Shown: positions 1 to 7,251 of the stretch, piece after piece | Position numbering within the stretch: the first letter of the stretch is position 1 | How the letters are laid out: each line of letters starts with the position of its first letter | Source of the DNA: UBA1425 sp045537495 | GTDB lineage: Bacteria; Bacillota; Clostridia; Oscillospirales; Acutalibacteraceae | Direction: 5' to 3' | DNA length: 12,677 bases | Assembly (NCBI GenBank): GCA_045537495.1 | Contig: JAZSPN010000039.1 | Location: forward strand, 1-12,677 | Notes under the pieces: generated by a model | What the model was told of the DNA's origin: nothing | Databases searched by the model: none | The model's input: only the letters and a program-made list of their open reading frames with translations | Made by a program: the position numbers and the translations under genes

Positions 1-912
1 CTGGAGAGTGGGGTCAAATGCCGCACCCCAAATGATGTTTGCATCGGGATGAGCTTCTTCGTAGATCATATTGGAAGCTGCGTCGATCTCATCGAGCTGA
101 ATATCCGCGGAAGCGGTGATGCTTACAAGAACACCGGTAGCACCGGTTATATTGGTCTCGAGAAGGGGAGAGGAGATAGCCTGCATTGCAGCAACCTGTG
201 CCTTGTCCGCACCCTTTGCAGAGCCGACACCCATGTGAGCATAACCTGCGTTCTTCATAATGGAAGTAACGTCGGCAAAGTCAAGGTTAATGAAACCGGG
301 AACCTTAATAAGTTCTGAAATGCTCTTAACGCCCTGAAGAAGAACTTCGTCAGCCTCAGCAAAAGCCTCAGCGATGGTCTTCTTTCTGTCATCAAGTGCA
401 CGAAGACGGTCATTGGGAATAACGATGAGAGAGTCAACATGCTCGGCAAGCTGTGCAATGCCTTCCTGAGCCTGAAGCATTCTCTTGCGGCCTTCAAACT
501 TGAAGGGCTTTGTTACAACACCGATGGTAAGGCAACCCATATCTTTTGCAACCTGAGCAATGATGGGAGCTGCGCCTGTGCCGGTGCCGCCGCCCATACC
601 GGTTGTGATGAATACCATATCTGTGCCCTTGATTGCATCAGCAATTGCGTCGCGGCTTTCTTCGGCAGCCTTTGCGCCAACCTCAGGCTTACCGCCTGCG
701 CCCTGACCGTGAGTTGCTTTTTCACCAATCTGAATCTTATGAGTAGCGTTGGAATGAACAAGAACCTGCTTGTCGGTGTTTACTGCGATAAACTCTGCAC
801 CGAGAACTCCGGAAGTAATCATTCTGTTAACGGCATTTCCGCCGCCGCCGCCGACACCGATAACCTTTATCTGCACGGCACTTTCAAATTCGTTATCAAG
901 TTCAATAGCCAT
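1..912 (-). CDS. ftsZ: Cell division protein FtsZ (3' end outside window)
   Basis: FtsZ is the tubulin-like GTPase that polymerises into the cytoplasmic Z ring and recruits the divisome. Translating the minus strand from the ATG at 912-910 gives 304 uninterrupted codons to the window edge. A glycine-rich nucleotide-binding loop (GVGGGGNAVNRM) lies near residue 20. The tubulin signature GGGTGTGAAP follows near residue 107, then NDRL near 166 and the conserved NLDFADV segment near 208. The sequence is still colinear with the family at NIIWGAAFDP, so only the last part of the C-terminal domain, the variable linker and the C-terminal peptide are missing. The start is fixed by the strong Shine-Dalgarno TAGGAGGA at 921-928, 8 nt upstream. 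It is the last gene seen in the cluster, 121 nt after ftsQ. Its codons avoid NCG far more than the upstream genes do, as expected for a highly expressed protein. Identity is certain. Confidence 0.98.
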   Translation of the reverse strand, partial: MAIELDNEFESAVQIKVIGVGGGGGNAVNRMITSGVLGAEFIAVNTDKQVLVHSNATHKIQIGEKATHGQGAGGKPEVGAKAAEESRDAIADAIKGTDMVFITTGMGGGTGTGAAPIIAQVAKDMGCLTIGVVTKPFKFEGRKRMLQAQEGIAQLAEHVDSLIVIPNDRLRALDDRKKTIAEAFAEADEVLLQGVKSISELIKVPGFINLDFADVTSIMKNAGYAHMGVGSAKGADKAQVAAMQAISSPLLETNITGATGVLVSITASADIQLDEIDAASNMIYEEAHPDANIIWGAAFDPTLQ

Positions 913-1033
913 ATTGATAATCCTCCTAAATATTTAAACACCATTAACCTATTATAAATAACAGAATAACATACTTTTCTGAAAAATACAAGAACAAATT
1001 TTAAATAAATTATGTACTTTTCAGCGTTTACGG
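913..1033 (-). promoter_or_regulatory. ftsQ-ftsZ intergenic region, candidate ftsZ promoter
   Basis: This 121-nt A+T-rich gap is the largest between genes in the cluster. Read on the minus strand it contains a perfect TATAAT at 956-951, about 38 nt upstream of the ftsZ start, but no good -35 at 16-18 nt spacing. A second possible pair further upstream is TTGTAT, 17 nt, TATTCT, which is weaker. The ftsZ ribosome binding site lies at 921-928. I see no intrinsic terminator after ftsQ. A dedicated ftsZ promoter here is plausible because FtsZ is needed in excess over the Mur enzymes and FtsQ, but the sequence support is modest. Confidence 0.35.
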
Positions 1034-2287
1034 TTAATTTTCAGTCTTTTCCGGGGTATTTCCCGTATCTTCACCCGTTGTAAACTCTTCATACGTGTCA
1101 ATCGAGTATCCCGTTCCCGGGTTTTCAAGATTGATGGCACCCGTGCGGACTCTTTCGCTGTCCGACTCTCTCGCAATTATCTTTGCACCCGTGGAAAGCT
1201 TGTCGTCAAGCTGTGATTCGTTGCCGAGTCTTAACGTAAGTCTTTTTTCGTACATGAGTGTTATTGCACGGATATCGCGTATGTCGATAAGCGTTATTCC
1301 GTCGTAAAGTCCCGATTTTTCCGCCGCCGACCTGATATCGCCGATAAGCTTCATCATTCCGATTTCAAGCGTTATTCTGTTTTGTTCCTTTATGCCTTCT
1401 TCGTCGTCTTCGTCTATCTTATCTTTGAGTTTTGTTTCATCGCCCAGGTAATGTCCTATTTCCGCTTTAAGCTCAACGGAAGTTCTGACAACGGGTACCG
1501 TTTCGGGAGCTATTTGCGTAAGCTCCAGCATTTTACCGTTTCCGTCTATCAGCAGATAACCGCCTTCGTGTACAATTGCCGCCGATGCCGATGTCGGTGT
1601 CACCGTAACCTTAATCGACGACGGAAAATCCTTTTCGACAACCGCATCACCGATATACGGCAGTCTTTGTTCTATGTTTCTTTCCACCTTCTCAACATCA
1701 CACCTGAACAGATTCTGTACTCCCGGCAAAATTCCGGTTTCCGCCTTCATCTGTTCACTCGTATAGCTGACATCACCCGGATTTATAATGTTAATATTTT
1801 CAATCTTGAAAAGCACCGTTCTCGATAAAATCAACATTACAAAAAACACAACCGTCACGCCTGCCAGAATGTACAGTCTTTTTTTGACTCCCGGGTAACG
1901 CTTCAGATCAATCGACAGCAATGTTCTGAGTACACTTTGGAATTTAGCTTTTAAACCGGCTTTTTTTACGGTAACCTTTTTTGCCGATGTCCGTCTTGCA
2001 GGCTGCGCATTGTTTTCTCTCTGAACGTTATGCGCTTTTGCCGACGTGCTGTTCGCCTGTCTTTGAGGTTGTGCTTTAACCTTTTCTGTACGGCACTTCT
2101 TCGGATGAGCAGTTCTTACATTCTGCTGTTTTTCGCCTTTTTTCGGACTGTTTCCGCCTTTTACAATATGTACATCGGGCTTTTTTCCGTCCATTTTATC
2201 AAGAAGCCATAAGGCTGCTCTCTGGCGAAGCGGTCTTTTTCGCTTAACCGACACTCTTTTTTTCGGTGCACGACCTTGAGATTCCAT
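1034..2287 (-). CDS. ftsQ: Cell division protein FtsQ/DivIB
   Basis: FtsQ/DivIB is a bitopic divisome protein that works with FtsL and FtsB/DivIC to link the Z ring to the septal synthase FtsW-PBP. The 417-residue protein has a long basic cytoplasmic region (about residues 1-137, rich in K, R, Q, A and P). One membrane segment follows at about 138-157, then an extracytoplasmic POTRA domain at about 160-231 (FKIENINIINPGD to FPSSIKVTVTP). The beta domain after it includes the LLIDGNGKML segment and an acidic insertion (DKIDEDDEEG, about 289-298). The tail is acidic and probably disordered. The ATG at 2287 is preceded by AGGGG at 2295-2299, 7 nt upstream. It lies 17 nt after murA. The protein is longer than many DivIB proteins because of the basic N-terminal region. 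Family assignment rests on domain order, the POTRA sequence and position before ftsZ. Confidence 0.93.
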   Translation of the reverse strand: MESQGRAPKKRVSVKRKRPLRQRAALWLLDKMDGKKPDVHIVKGGNSPKKGEKQQNVRTAHPKKCRTEKVKAQPQRQANSTSAKAHNVQRENNAQPARRTSAKKVTVKKAGLKAKFQSVLRTLLSIDLKRYPGVKKRLYILAGVTVVFFVMLILSRTVLFKIENINIINPGDVSYTSEQMKAETGILPGVQNLFRCDVEKVERNIEQRLPYIGDAVVEKDFPSSIKVTVTPTSASAAIVHEGGYLLIDGNGKMLELTQIAPETVPVVRTSVELKAEIGHYLGDETKLKDKIDEDDEEGIKEQNRITLEIGMMKLIGDIRSAAEKSGLYDGITLIDIRDIRAITLMYEKRLTLRLGNESQLDDKLSTGAKIIARESDSERVRTGAINLENPGTGYSIDTYEEFTTGEDTGNTPEKTEN

Positions 2288-2304
2288 ATATTTTCCCCTA
2301 TCCG

Positions 2305-3588
2305 TCAGTCCTCTTCGGACGTTTTTCCGTCATCTTTCTCTCTTGTCACCTTTCCGCCGAGTGACAAAAACATATTTTCAAGGCTTTCACAGCCTCTGTC
2401 TATATGATATACGCATCCTACCGTTGATACGCCTTCCGCCGCAAGTGCCGCCGTAACAAGTGCGACACCTCCGCGAAGATCGGTTGCGTTTGTTGCTGCC
2501 GAATGTAATGTTCCCGTTCCCTCCACAACTGCCACACAGTTCTGAACGGTTATTTTCGCACCCATTTTTATAAGCTCGGGTACGTGCTTATATCTGCTTT
2601 CAAAAATATTTTCTACTATTACGCTCGTTCCTTCGCTGACACTTGCCATTGCCATCATTCCTGCCTGTGAATCCGTGGGAAACCCCGGATACGGCATTGT
2701 CCGTATAAGTCCCGGTGACAAAAGCTTTCTCGGTGCTTTTATGCTGAGTGTATCCTTTTGTATCGAAGTTACACATCCCGATTTTTCAAAATACGGCAAG
2801 ATCGGTGTAAGGTGGTCGGAGTTCACCTTGCGAAGAAGAATATTTCCGCCCGTCACCGCCGCTGCCGTCATAAGTGTCGATGCCACTATTCTGTCGGGGA
2901 TCACCGTATGCTCAAAGTCAAAAAACTCCTCTTTTCCCTCGATCACAACGGTTCCGCTTCCCGCACCTTTTATATCGGCGCCGCATCCGTTCAGAAATTC
3001 AGCAAGATCTGCTATTTCCGGCTCTCTTGCGGCATTGAACACCGTCGTCGTGCCTTTTGCTCCGACTGCCGCCAGCATTATGTTTTCTGTTGCTCCGACA
3101 GACGGGAACGACAGCGTTATCTTGGCTCCGTGAAGTCCGTTCGGTGCCGTACAGTAAATTTTACCTGCCATTTCCGTTGTTTTGACTCCGAGTGCCTCCA
3201 GCGATGACAGATGAAGGTCGATGGGCCGAAGCCCTATTTCGCACCCTCCGGGCGACGACATCCGGGCTTTTTTGAATCTGCTCAGAAGCGCTCCGAGAAA
3301 CACTATCGACGATCTCATCTCTCTCATCAAAAAATCGGGTATGTCGTAGCGTTGGATATCCGATGAGTCGGTTATAACCGTATGTCCCGCTCTGACCGCC
3401 TTGCAGCCGAGATACCGCAATATTTCGATTGCCGCCGAAGTATCGCTGAGAATGGGACAGTTATGTAAAATACAGCTCTTCCCCGTCACAACCGTTGCCG
3501 CCAGAATCGGCAATGAGCTGTTTTTTGATCCTTGTACTTTTATTTCACCTTCAAGGCGCTTCATGCCCTCGATAACAATTTTTTCCAA
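2305..3588 (-). CDS. murA: UDP-N-acetylglucosamine 1-carboxyvinyltransferase MurA
   Basis: MurA transfers enolpyruvate from PEP to UDP-GlcNAc, the first committed cytoplasmic step of peptidoglycan synthesis. The 427-residue length is usual for the family. The substrate-binding K22-N23 pair is in QGSKNSS. The catalytic cysteine, about C116, is in PGGCEIGLRP. This is the Cys form that fosfomycin alkylates, not the resistant Asp form. The catalytic Asp is in the FPTDSQAG loop near 304, and IDRGCESL closes the C-terminal end. The start codon is TTG (3588-3586), chosen because the product then begins MEKIVIEG as in the family and because AAGGGGTG sits just upstream. The 69-nt gap after murG is larger than most in this cluster. 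Bacillus has murB at this position, whereas murA here is a clostridial-type arrangement. A second murA paralogue elsewhere is common in Firmicutes but cannot be seen here. Confidence 0.97.
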   Translation of the reverse strand: MEKIVIEGMKRLEGEIKVQGSKNSSLPILAATVVTGKSCILHNCPILSDTSAAIEILRYLGCKAVRAGHTVITDSSDIQRYDIPDFLMREMRSSIVFLGALLSRFKKARMSSPGGCEIGLRPIDLHLSSLEALGVKTTEMAGKIYCTAPNGLHGAKITLSFPSVGATENIMLAAVGAKGTTTVFNAAREPEIADLAEFLNGCGADIKGAGSGTVVIEGKEEFFDFEHTVIPDRIVASTLMTAAAVTGGNILLRKVNSDHLTPILPYFEKSGCVTSIQKDTLSIKAPRKLLSPGLIRTMPYPGFPTDSQAGMMAMASVSEGTSVIVENIFESRYKHVPELIKMGAKITVQNCVAVVEGTGTLHSAATNATDLRGGVALVTAALAAEGVSTVGCVYHIDRGCESLENMFLSLGGKVTREKDDGKTSEED

Positions 3589-3595
3589 TCTTGTA

Positions 3596-3603
3596 CACCC
3601 CTT
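3596..3603 (-). promoter_or_regulatory. RBS supporting the TTG start of murA
   Basis: On the minus strand the sequence reads AAGGGGTG and ends 7 nt before the TTG at 3588. No ATG in frame nearby has a comparable site. The first downstream in-frame ATG (codon 9) would remove the conserved first beta strand. Confidence 0.7.
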
Positions 3604-3657
3604 GCGAAAATAAATTCCGTTCCATATTATGCAGGCGTGTACACTGAAGTTACTGTG

Positions 3658-4788
3658 TTATCTTGCGGCGATTTGTGCGATTATTTCCGTTATTCTTTCG
3701 ACGGTGTCGGGAATAGCCATCTTTTTCGCATTTTCCCCGATTTTTCTGAGCTTTTCTCTGTCGCCGAGGAGATTCGTTACTTCTTCGGCAAGTCTTTCAC
3801 CCGACAGATCCTTCTCTTCTATTATAACAGCTGCCGAGTTTTTTACAAGTGCCATTGCGTTATGATATTGATGATTTTCCGCAACATTCGGCGACGGAAT
3901 GAGTATCGACGGCTTTCCTACCGCCTCGAATTCGGAAAGACTCGATGCTCCCGCTCTGCAAATTACCAGGTCGGCAGCCGCAAGACACACGTGCATATTG
4001 TCAATATATTCCCTGACCGTAAGGTTTTCGTATTTTTCGGTTTCCACTCCGAGTTCACGAAGCTTGTCCGGAACCCACTTGCCGTACTGTCCGTAGGCAT
4101 GATGGAAGTAGCAGTCGCCGTCGGCAACCTTTTTTGCAATCATCTCGGTTACGGCGTCGTTAATCGCTCTTGCTCCGAGGCTTCCGCCCATGGAAAGCAC
4201 CATCGGTCTGTCGTCAAGTTTCAGTTCCGCTCTTGCAAAATCTCTGTCCTGCGATGTAATTTCTTCTCTGACGGGAAGTCCCGTATGAATGCAGGGATTC
4301 TTCGACTCTAAATACTTCTCGGCTTCCTTTACGGTAAGCATGACCGCTTCCGCTTTTTTGGCAAGAGCCTTGTTTGTCACTCCCGGATACGCATTCTGCT
4401 CGTGAATCGCTGTCGGGATTCCCATCTTTGCCGCCGTTCTGAGCACGGGACCGCTGACGTATCCGCCGAAGCCCACTACAACATCGGGTTTAAAATCCTT
4501 TATGATTTTCTTTGTCTGTCCCGTTACAAAAAGAAGCTTTTTTATTGTTCCGAGATTTCTCTTGATATTATTCAAGGAGAACGACCTTTGAAATCCGCTT
4601 ATATCTATTGTTCTGAAATCAAAACCCTTGGAAGGTACAAGCTTCGCTTCCATCTTTTCAGCCGTACCGACAAACAGTATCTTCGCATCGGGATAATTCG
4701 TTCTTATATGTCCCGCCACAGCAAGTGCGGGATTGATGTGTCCGCCTGTTCCTCCCGTTGCAAATAATATGCGCTTTCCGTTAAGCAT
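3658..4788 (-). CDS. murG: Lipid II synthase MurG (UDP-GlcNAc:MurNAc-pentapeptide-PP-undecaprenol GlcNAc transferase)
   Basis: MurG is a GT-B glycosyltransferase on the cytoplasmic membrane face that adds GlcNAc to lipid I to give lipid II. The first glycine-rich loop, TGGTGGHINP, lies at residues 11-20. GFGGYVSGP follows at about 106-114, HEQN at about 129-132, and the second glycine loop, MGGSLGA, at about 200-206. The UDP-GlcNAc-binding stretch RAGASSLSE is at about 278-286, with ENHQYHNA at about 304-311. The length is 376 residues, normal for the family. An in-frame ATG further upstream (4842) exists, but I chose 4788. It starts just before the first beta strand (MLNGKRILFATGG), has AAAGGAG 8 nt upstream, and does not overlap the small ORF ending at 4808. 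The next gene, murA, follows after 69 nt. Confidence 0.97.
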   Translation of the reverse strand: MLNGKRILFATGGTGGHINPALAVAGHIRTNYPDAKILFVGTAEKMEAKLVPSKGFDFRTIDISGFQRSFSLNNIKRNLGTIKKLLFVTGQTKKIIKDFKPDVVVGFGGYVSGPVLRTAAKMGIPTAIHEQNAYPGVTNKALAKKAEAVMLTVKEAEKYLESKNPCIHTGLPVREEITSQDRDFARAELKLDDRPMVLSMGGSLGARAINDAVTEMIAKKVADGDCYFHHAYGQYGKWVPDKLRELGVETEKYENLTVREYIDNMHVCLAAADLVICRAGASSLSEFEAVGKPSILIPSPNVAENHQYHNAMALVKNSAAVIIEEKDLSGERLAEEVTNLLGDREKLRKIGENAKKMAIPDTVERITEIIAQIAAR

Positions 4789-4796
4789 AATGCGTT

Positions 4797-4803
4797 CTCC
4801 TTT
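4797..4803 (-). promoter_or_regulatory. RBS that decides the murG start
   Basis: AAAGGAG on the minus strand lies 8 nt upstream of the ATG at 4788. It sits in the 19-nt gap after the small ORF stop codon, which argues against the longer reading frame beginning at 4842. Confidence 0.85.
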
Positions 4804-4807
4804 ATCG

Positions 4808-4987
4808 TTAATCATTATTCTCTTTCGGTACGGGCAAGGCATTTTTGTATTTTTCCATGTCGATTCCCGTATTCGGAATGAATTCTATAACCGCCTTGCC
4901 GTCTTTTTCAACCAACAACTGAATTGTACCTTTATTTTTCAGATTGTCAACCGTTATTTTCGTTTCTGTTTTTCTGTCTTTCTGCAT
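4808..4987 (-). CDS. Small hypothetical protein between ftsW and murG
   Basis: I do not recognise this 59-residue product. It begins MQKDRKTETKITV and ends PVPKENND. It is highly charged with roughly balanced Lys/Arg and Asp/Glu, and has no membrane segment, signal peptide or cysteine. Its centre (TIQLLVEKDGKAVIEFIP) alternates hydrophobic residues like two short beta strands. Its 5' end overlaps the 3' end of ftsW by 41 nt in another frame, and its stop is 19 nt before murG, so it fits translational coupling in the operon. The ATG at 4987 was chosen because GGAG (4994-4997) lies 6 nt upstream. An in-frame ATG at 5011 would add eight residues but has no good ribosome binding site. Codon choice looks like the neighbours. 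It could be an accessory septal factor or a spacer peptide. The function is unknown. Confidence 0.6.
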   Translation of the reverse strand: MQKDRKTETKITVDNLKNKGTIQLLVEKDGKAVIEFIPNTGIDMEKYKNALPVPKENND

Positions 4988-6203
4988 CCGTTGCTCCGTT
5001 TTTATTAACATTCTGTCTGACTTTCGGCTTTCTGTTACCCGTTCTCGACACGGATAGCACTATTCCCATTTCGGCAAGAATCATCAGAAGCGACGTTCCT
5101 CCGAAGCTGAAAAACGGCAGTGATATTCCCGTGTTCGGTATTGCATCGGTGACTACAAGAATATTGAGTACCGTCTGAAGTCCTATATGCGACACGATTC
5201 CCATTGTCATCAATGCGCCGAATCTGTCTTTTGTATTTACCGCGATGGTAAAACCTCTCCAGATAAGTGCCGCAAACAAAAGAATGATTGCCACTCCGCC
5301 GATAAAGCCGAGTTCTTCACATATGATTGCAAAAATGAAGTCATTCTGCGGCTCGGGCATATACATGAACTTCTGCTTCGATTCGCCGAGTCCCGCTCCG
5401 AAAAGTCCGCCTGAGCCGAGTGCATACAGCGACTGATTCGTCTGCCATCTGTTGTCCTGAGGTGCCGACTCTTTGTCGAGCCAGTAGATGATTCTCTCAC
5501 TTTCTCTGTTTCTCGGTAAGATTTCAATAACCTCTTCCTTGAATATTAACACAAGAGCCAGTGCCAGCACCGCAAATATGATACAGAATGCTATAAATTT
5601 TTTATTCAGCCCTCCGAGTGCAAGCATTATGGCAAGAATTCCCGCCATGAGAATAAGACACGAAAGATGCCTTTCCGGTATAATCAAACCGCATATCGCC
5701 ATTCCGAACAGAAAACAGACCGTCAGTGACATATCCTTGCCTTTTATCATGATTTTGTTTTTCATCGACAGTATCACCGACGAGAACAGAACCAGAGCAT
5801 ACTTTGCGACTTCCGACGGCTGAAATCTTACTCCGCCTATCTCTAACCATCTGTAGATATTTTCTTTACCTTCGGTTACCGAAGGAAATTTCAAAACCAA
5901 CACCAAAAGTACTATACTTACCAGAACAACCAACGGCGTTGAAAGTTTAACAGCCTTCATGTTGACTCTCGATGCCAGAAGCATCGCAACTACGCCTATA
6001 ATCGCATGCTTCGCCTGTCTGTTGAAATAATAATGCGGATTGCCCTCATTGAAATTTGCGTTGGCATAGCTTGCTGAAAGCAACATTACAAGTCCTACCG
6101 ACAAAAGAATAATAACGATGACCAAAAAGCCCACGTCCATTCTTCCGCCGACAAAAAACCTATCAGAGAATTTCTGCCATTTTTCTTTTGTTGCAGCTTT
6201 CAT
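4947..6203 (-). CDS. ftsW: SEDS peptidoglycan glycosyltransferase FtsW
   Basis: FtsW is the polytopic SEDS-family polymerase that extends glycan strands from lipid II at the septum together with a class B PBP. The 418-residue protein has about ten hydrophobic segments. The family motif RFQPSE is at 126-131. The catalytic Asp, D288, lies in EPQNDFIFAIICEELG, and the late signature NTGISLPFFSFGGTSLL covers about 357-373. In the loop before the fifth or sixth helix the usual P-D is replaced by PERHLS (176-181). The C-terminal 30 residues are charged and cytoplasmic. The ATG at 6203 follows a CGGGGG ribosome binding site 7 nt upstream and lies 16 nt after mraY. SpoVE and RodA are paralogues. The position in the dcw cluster supports FtsW, though in spore-formers the same slot can hold SpoVE. 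Confidence 0.93.
   Translation of the reverse strand: MKAATKEKWQKFSDRFFVGGRMDVGFLVIVIILLSVGLVMLLSASYANANFNEGNPHYYFNRQAKHAIIGVVAMLLASRVNMKAVKLSTPLVVLVSIVLLVLVLKFPSVTEGKENIYRWLEIGGVRFQPSEVAKYALVLFSSVILSMKNKIMIKGKDMSLTVCFLFGMAICGLIIPERHLSCLILMAGILAIMLALGGLNKKFIAFCIIFAVLALALVLIFKEEVIEILPRNRESERIIYWLDKESAPQDNRWQTNQSLYALGSGGLFGAGLGESKQKFMYMPEPQNDFIFAIICEELGFIGGVAIILLFAALIWRGFTIAVNTKDRFGALMTMGIVSHIGLQTVLNILVVTDAIPNTGISLPFFSFGGTSLLMILAEMGIVLSVSRTGNRKPKVRQNVNKNGATDAERQKNRNENNG
4994..4999 (-). promoter_or_regulatory. RBS of the small ORF, inside ftsW
   Basis: ACGGAG on the minus strand lies 6 nt before the ATG at 4987 and within the last codons of ftsW. It is the main reason to prefer the 59-residue form and to think the ORF is translated. 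Confidence 0.55.
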
Positions 6204-6219
6204 GAGTTAACCCCCGAAT

Positions 6220-7251
6220 TTATTTTCCGGCAAAATACATAACAAGTATACCCGCAACACTTCCGATAATATTTACGACAGAGAAAACGAGAACAATCTT
6301 TTTCTCGCTCCAGCCCGACATTTCAAAGTGATGGTGAATGGGTGCCATTTTAAATATGCGTTTACCGTGAGTAAGTTTAAAATAACCGATCTGAATAACA
6401 TCCGACAGACCTTCTATAACGTAGATAATTCCGACGAGAAGAAGGATGAGCGGACAGTTTACCGCAAAACTGAGTGCCACAACAAGTCCGCCGAGGAACA
6501 TTGATCCCGTATCGCCCATAAAGACTTTTGCCGGGTTGCGGTTCCACACAAGAAATCCCGCACAGCCTCCTGCAAGTGCCGATGCGACTACACCGACTCC
6601 CGAAAGCTTGCAGATTACCGAGATAACCACAAAAGCCGCTGCCGCCGTAAGCGTAACGCTCGAACAAAGTCCGTCGATGCCGTCGGTAAAGTTAACCGCG
6701 TTAATCGTTGCATAAATTACCGCCGCGGAGAAAATCCAGAAGAAGATGCCCATCTCGACATTTCCCACAAAGGGAATGTACATATACGGCTTTGATCCCA
6801 TGCTCATGTAAAGGCTTACAAGATAAGCTGCTATGATAAGCACCTGAGCCAGCGTTTTCTGAATAATCGAAAGTCCGAGATTACGTTTTTTCACGACCTT
6901 GATATAGTCGTCGGCAAATCCCACGATTCCGAATCCGAACGCCATGAGAAGTCCCGAAATAATCTTTGACTTGATTTCAAGAGGCACAAGATAATCACCC
7001 GTCAGGATATCGCCGCCCATCAGCTTATCCGTTACAAGTGTAACCACCGTCGCAATTACAGTACCCGCCATGAACATTATTCCGCCCATGGTCGGCGTTC
7101 CCTGCTTCTGCTTATGCCAGTTAGGGCCGATATCGAGTATCGTCTGTCCGAATTTAAGCTTGTGAAGCCACGGAATAACAACTATTCCGAGAAGTGCCGT
7201 TACCGAAAACGCCACAACTGCCGATAAAATAAATGCCGCCACTGTATTCAT
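6220..7251 (-). CDS. mraY: Phospho-MurNAc-pentapeptide transferase MraY
   Basis: MraY is the integral membrane enzyme that moves phospho-MurNAc-pentapeptide from UDP to undecaprenyl phosphate, giving lipid I. The 343-residue protein has about ten membrane segments. GTPTMGG lies at 51-57, the Mg/lipid-site pair DD at 114-115 (ADDYIK), NFTDGIDGL at 187-195, and the catalytic-site GDTGS at 246-250. The cytoplasmic-loop APIHHHFE motif is at 303-310. Length and motif order are normal. The ATG at 7251-7249 overlaps the murF stop (ATGA, 4 nt), with GAGGAG inside the end of murF as ribosome binding site, so the two are translationally coupled. The next gene is ftsW. The expected murD is not present. 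Confidence 0.98.
   Translation of the reverse strand: MNTVAAFILSAVVAFSVTALLGIVVIPWLHKLKFGQTILDIGPNWHKQKQGTPTMGGIMFMAGTVIATVVTLVTDKLMGGDILTGDYLVPLEIKSKIISGLLMAFGFGIVGFADDYIKVVKKRNLGLSIIQKTLAQVLIIAAYLVSLYMSMGSKPYMYIPFVGNVEMGIFFWIFSAAVIYATINAVNFTDGIDGLCSSVTLTAAAAFVVISVICKLSGVGVVASALAGGCAGFLVWNRNPAKVFMGDTGSMFLGGLVVALSFAVNCPLILLLVGIIYVIEGLSDVIQIGYFKLTHGKRIFKMAPIHHHFEMSGWSEKKIVLVFSVVNIIGSVAGILVMYFAGK

Noticed and set aside
3589..3657. Promoter in the murG-murA gap
   Set aside because: A CATAAT is present on the minus strand but no -35 hexamer lies at a suitable distance, so I do not call it.
4789..4842. Longer MurG starting at 4842
   Set aside because: It would overlap the small ORF, adds 18 residues ahead of the conserved first strand, and lacks the strong ribosome binding site seen at 4797-4803.
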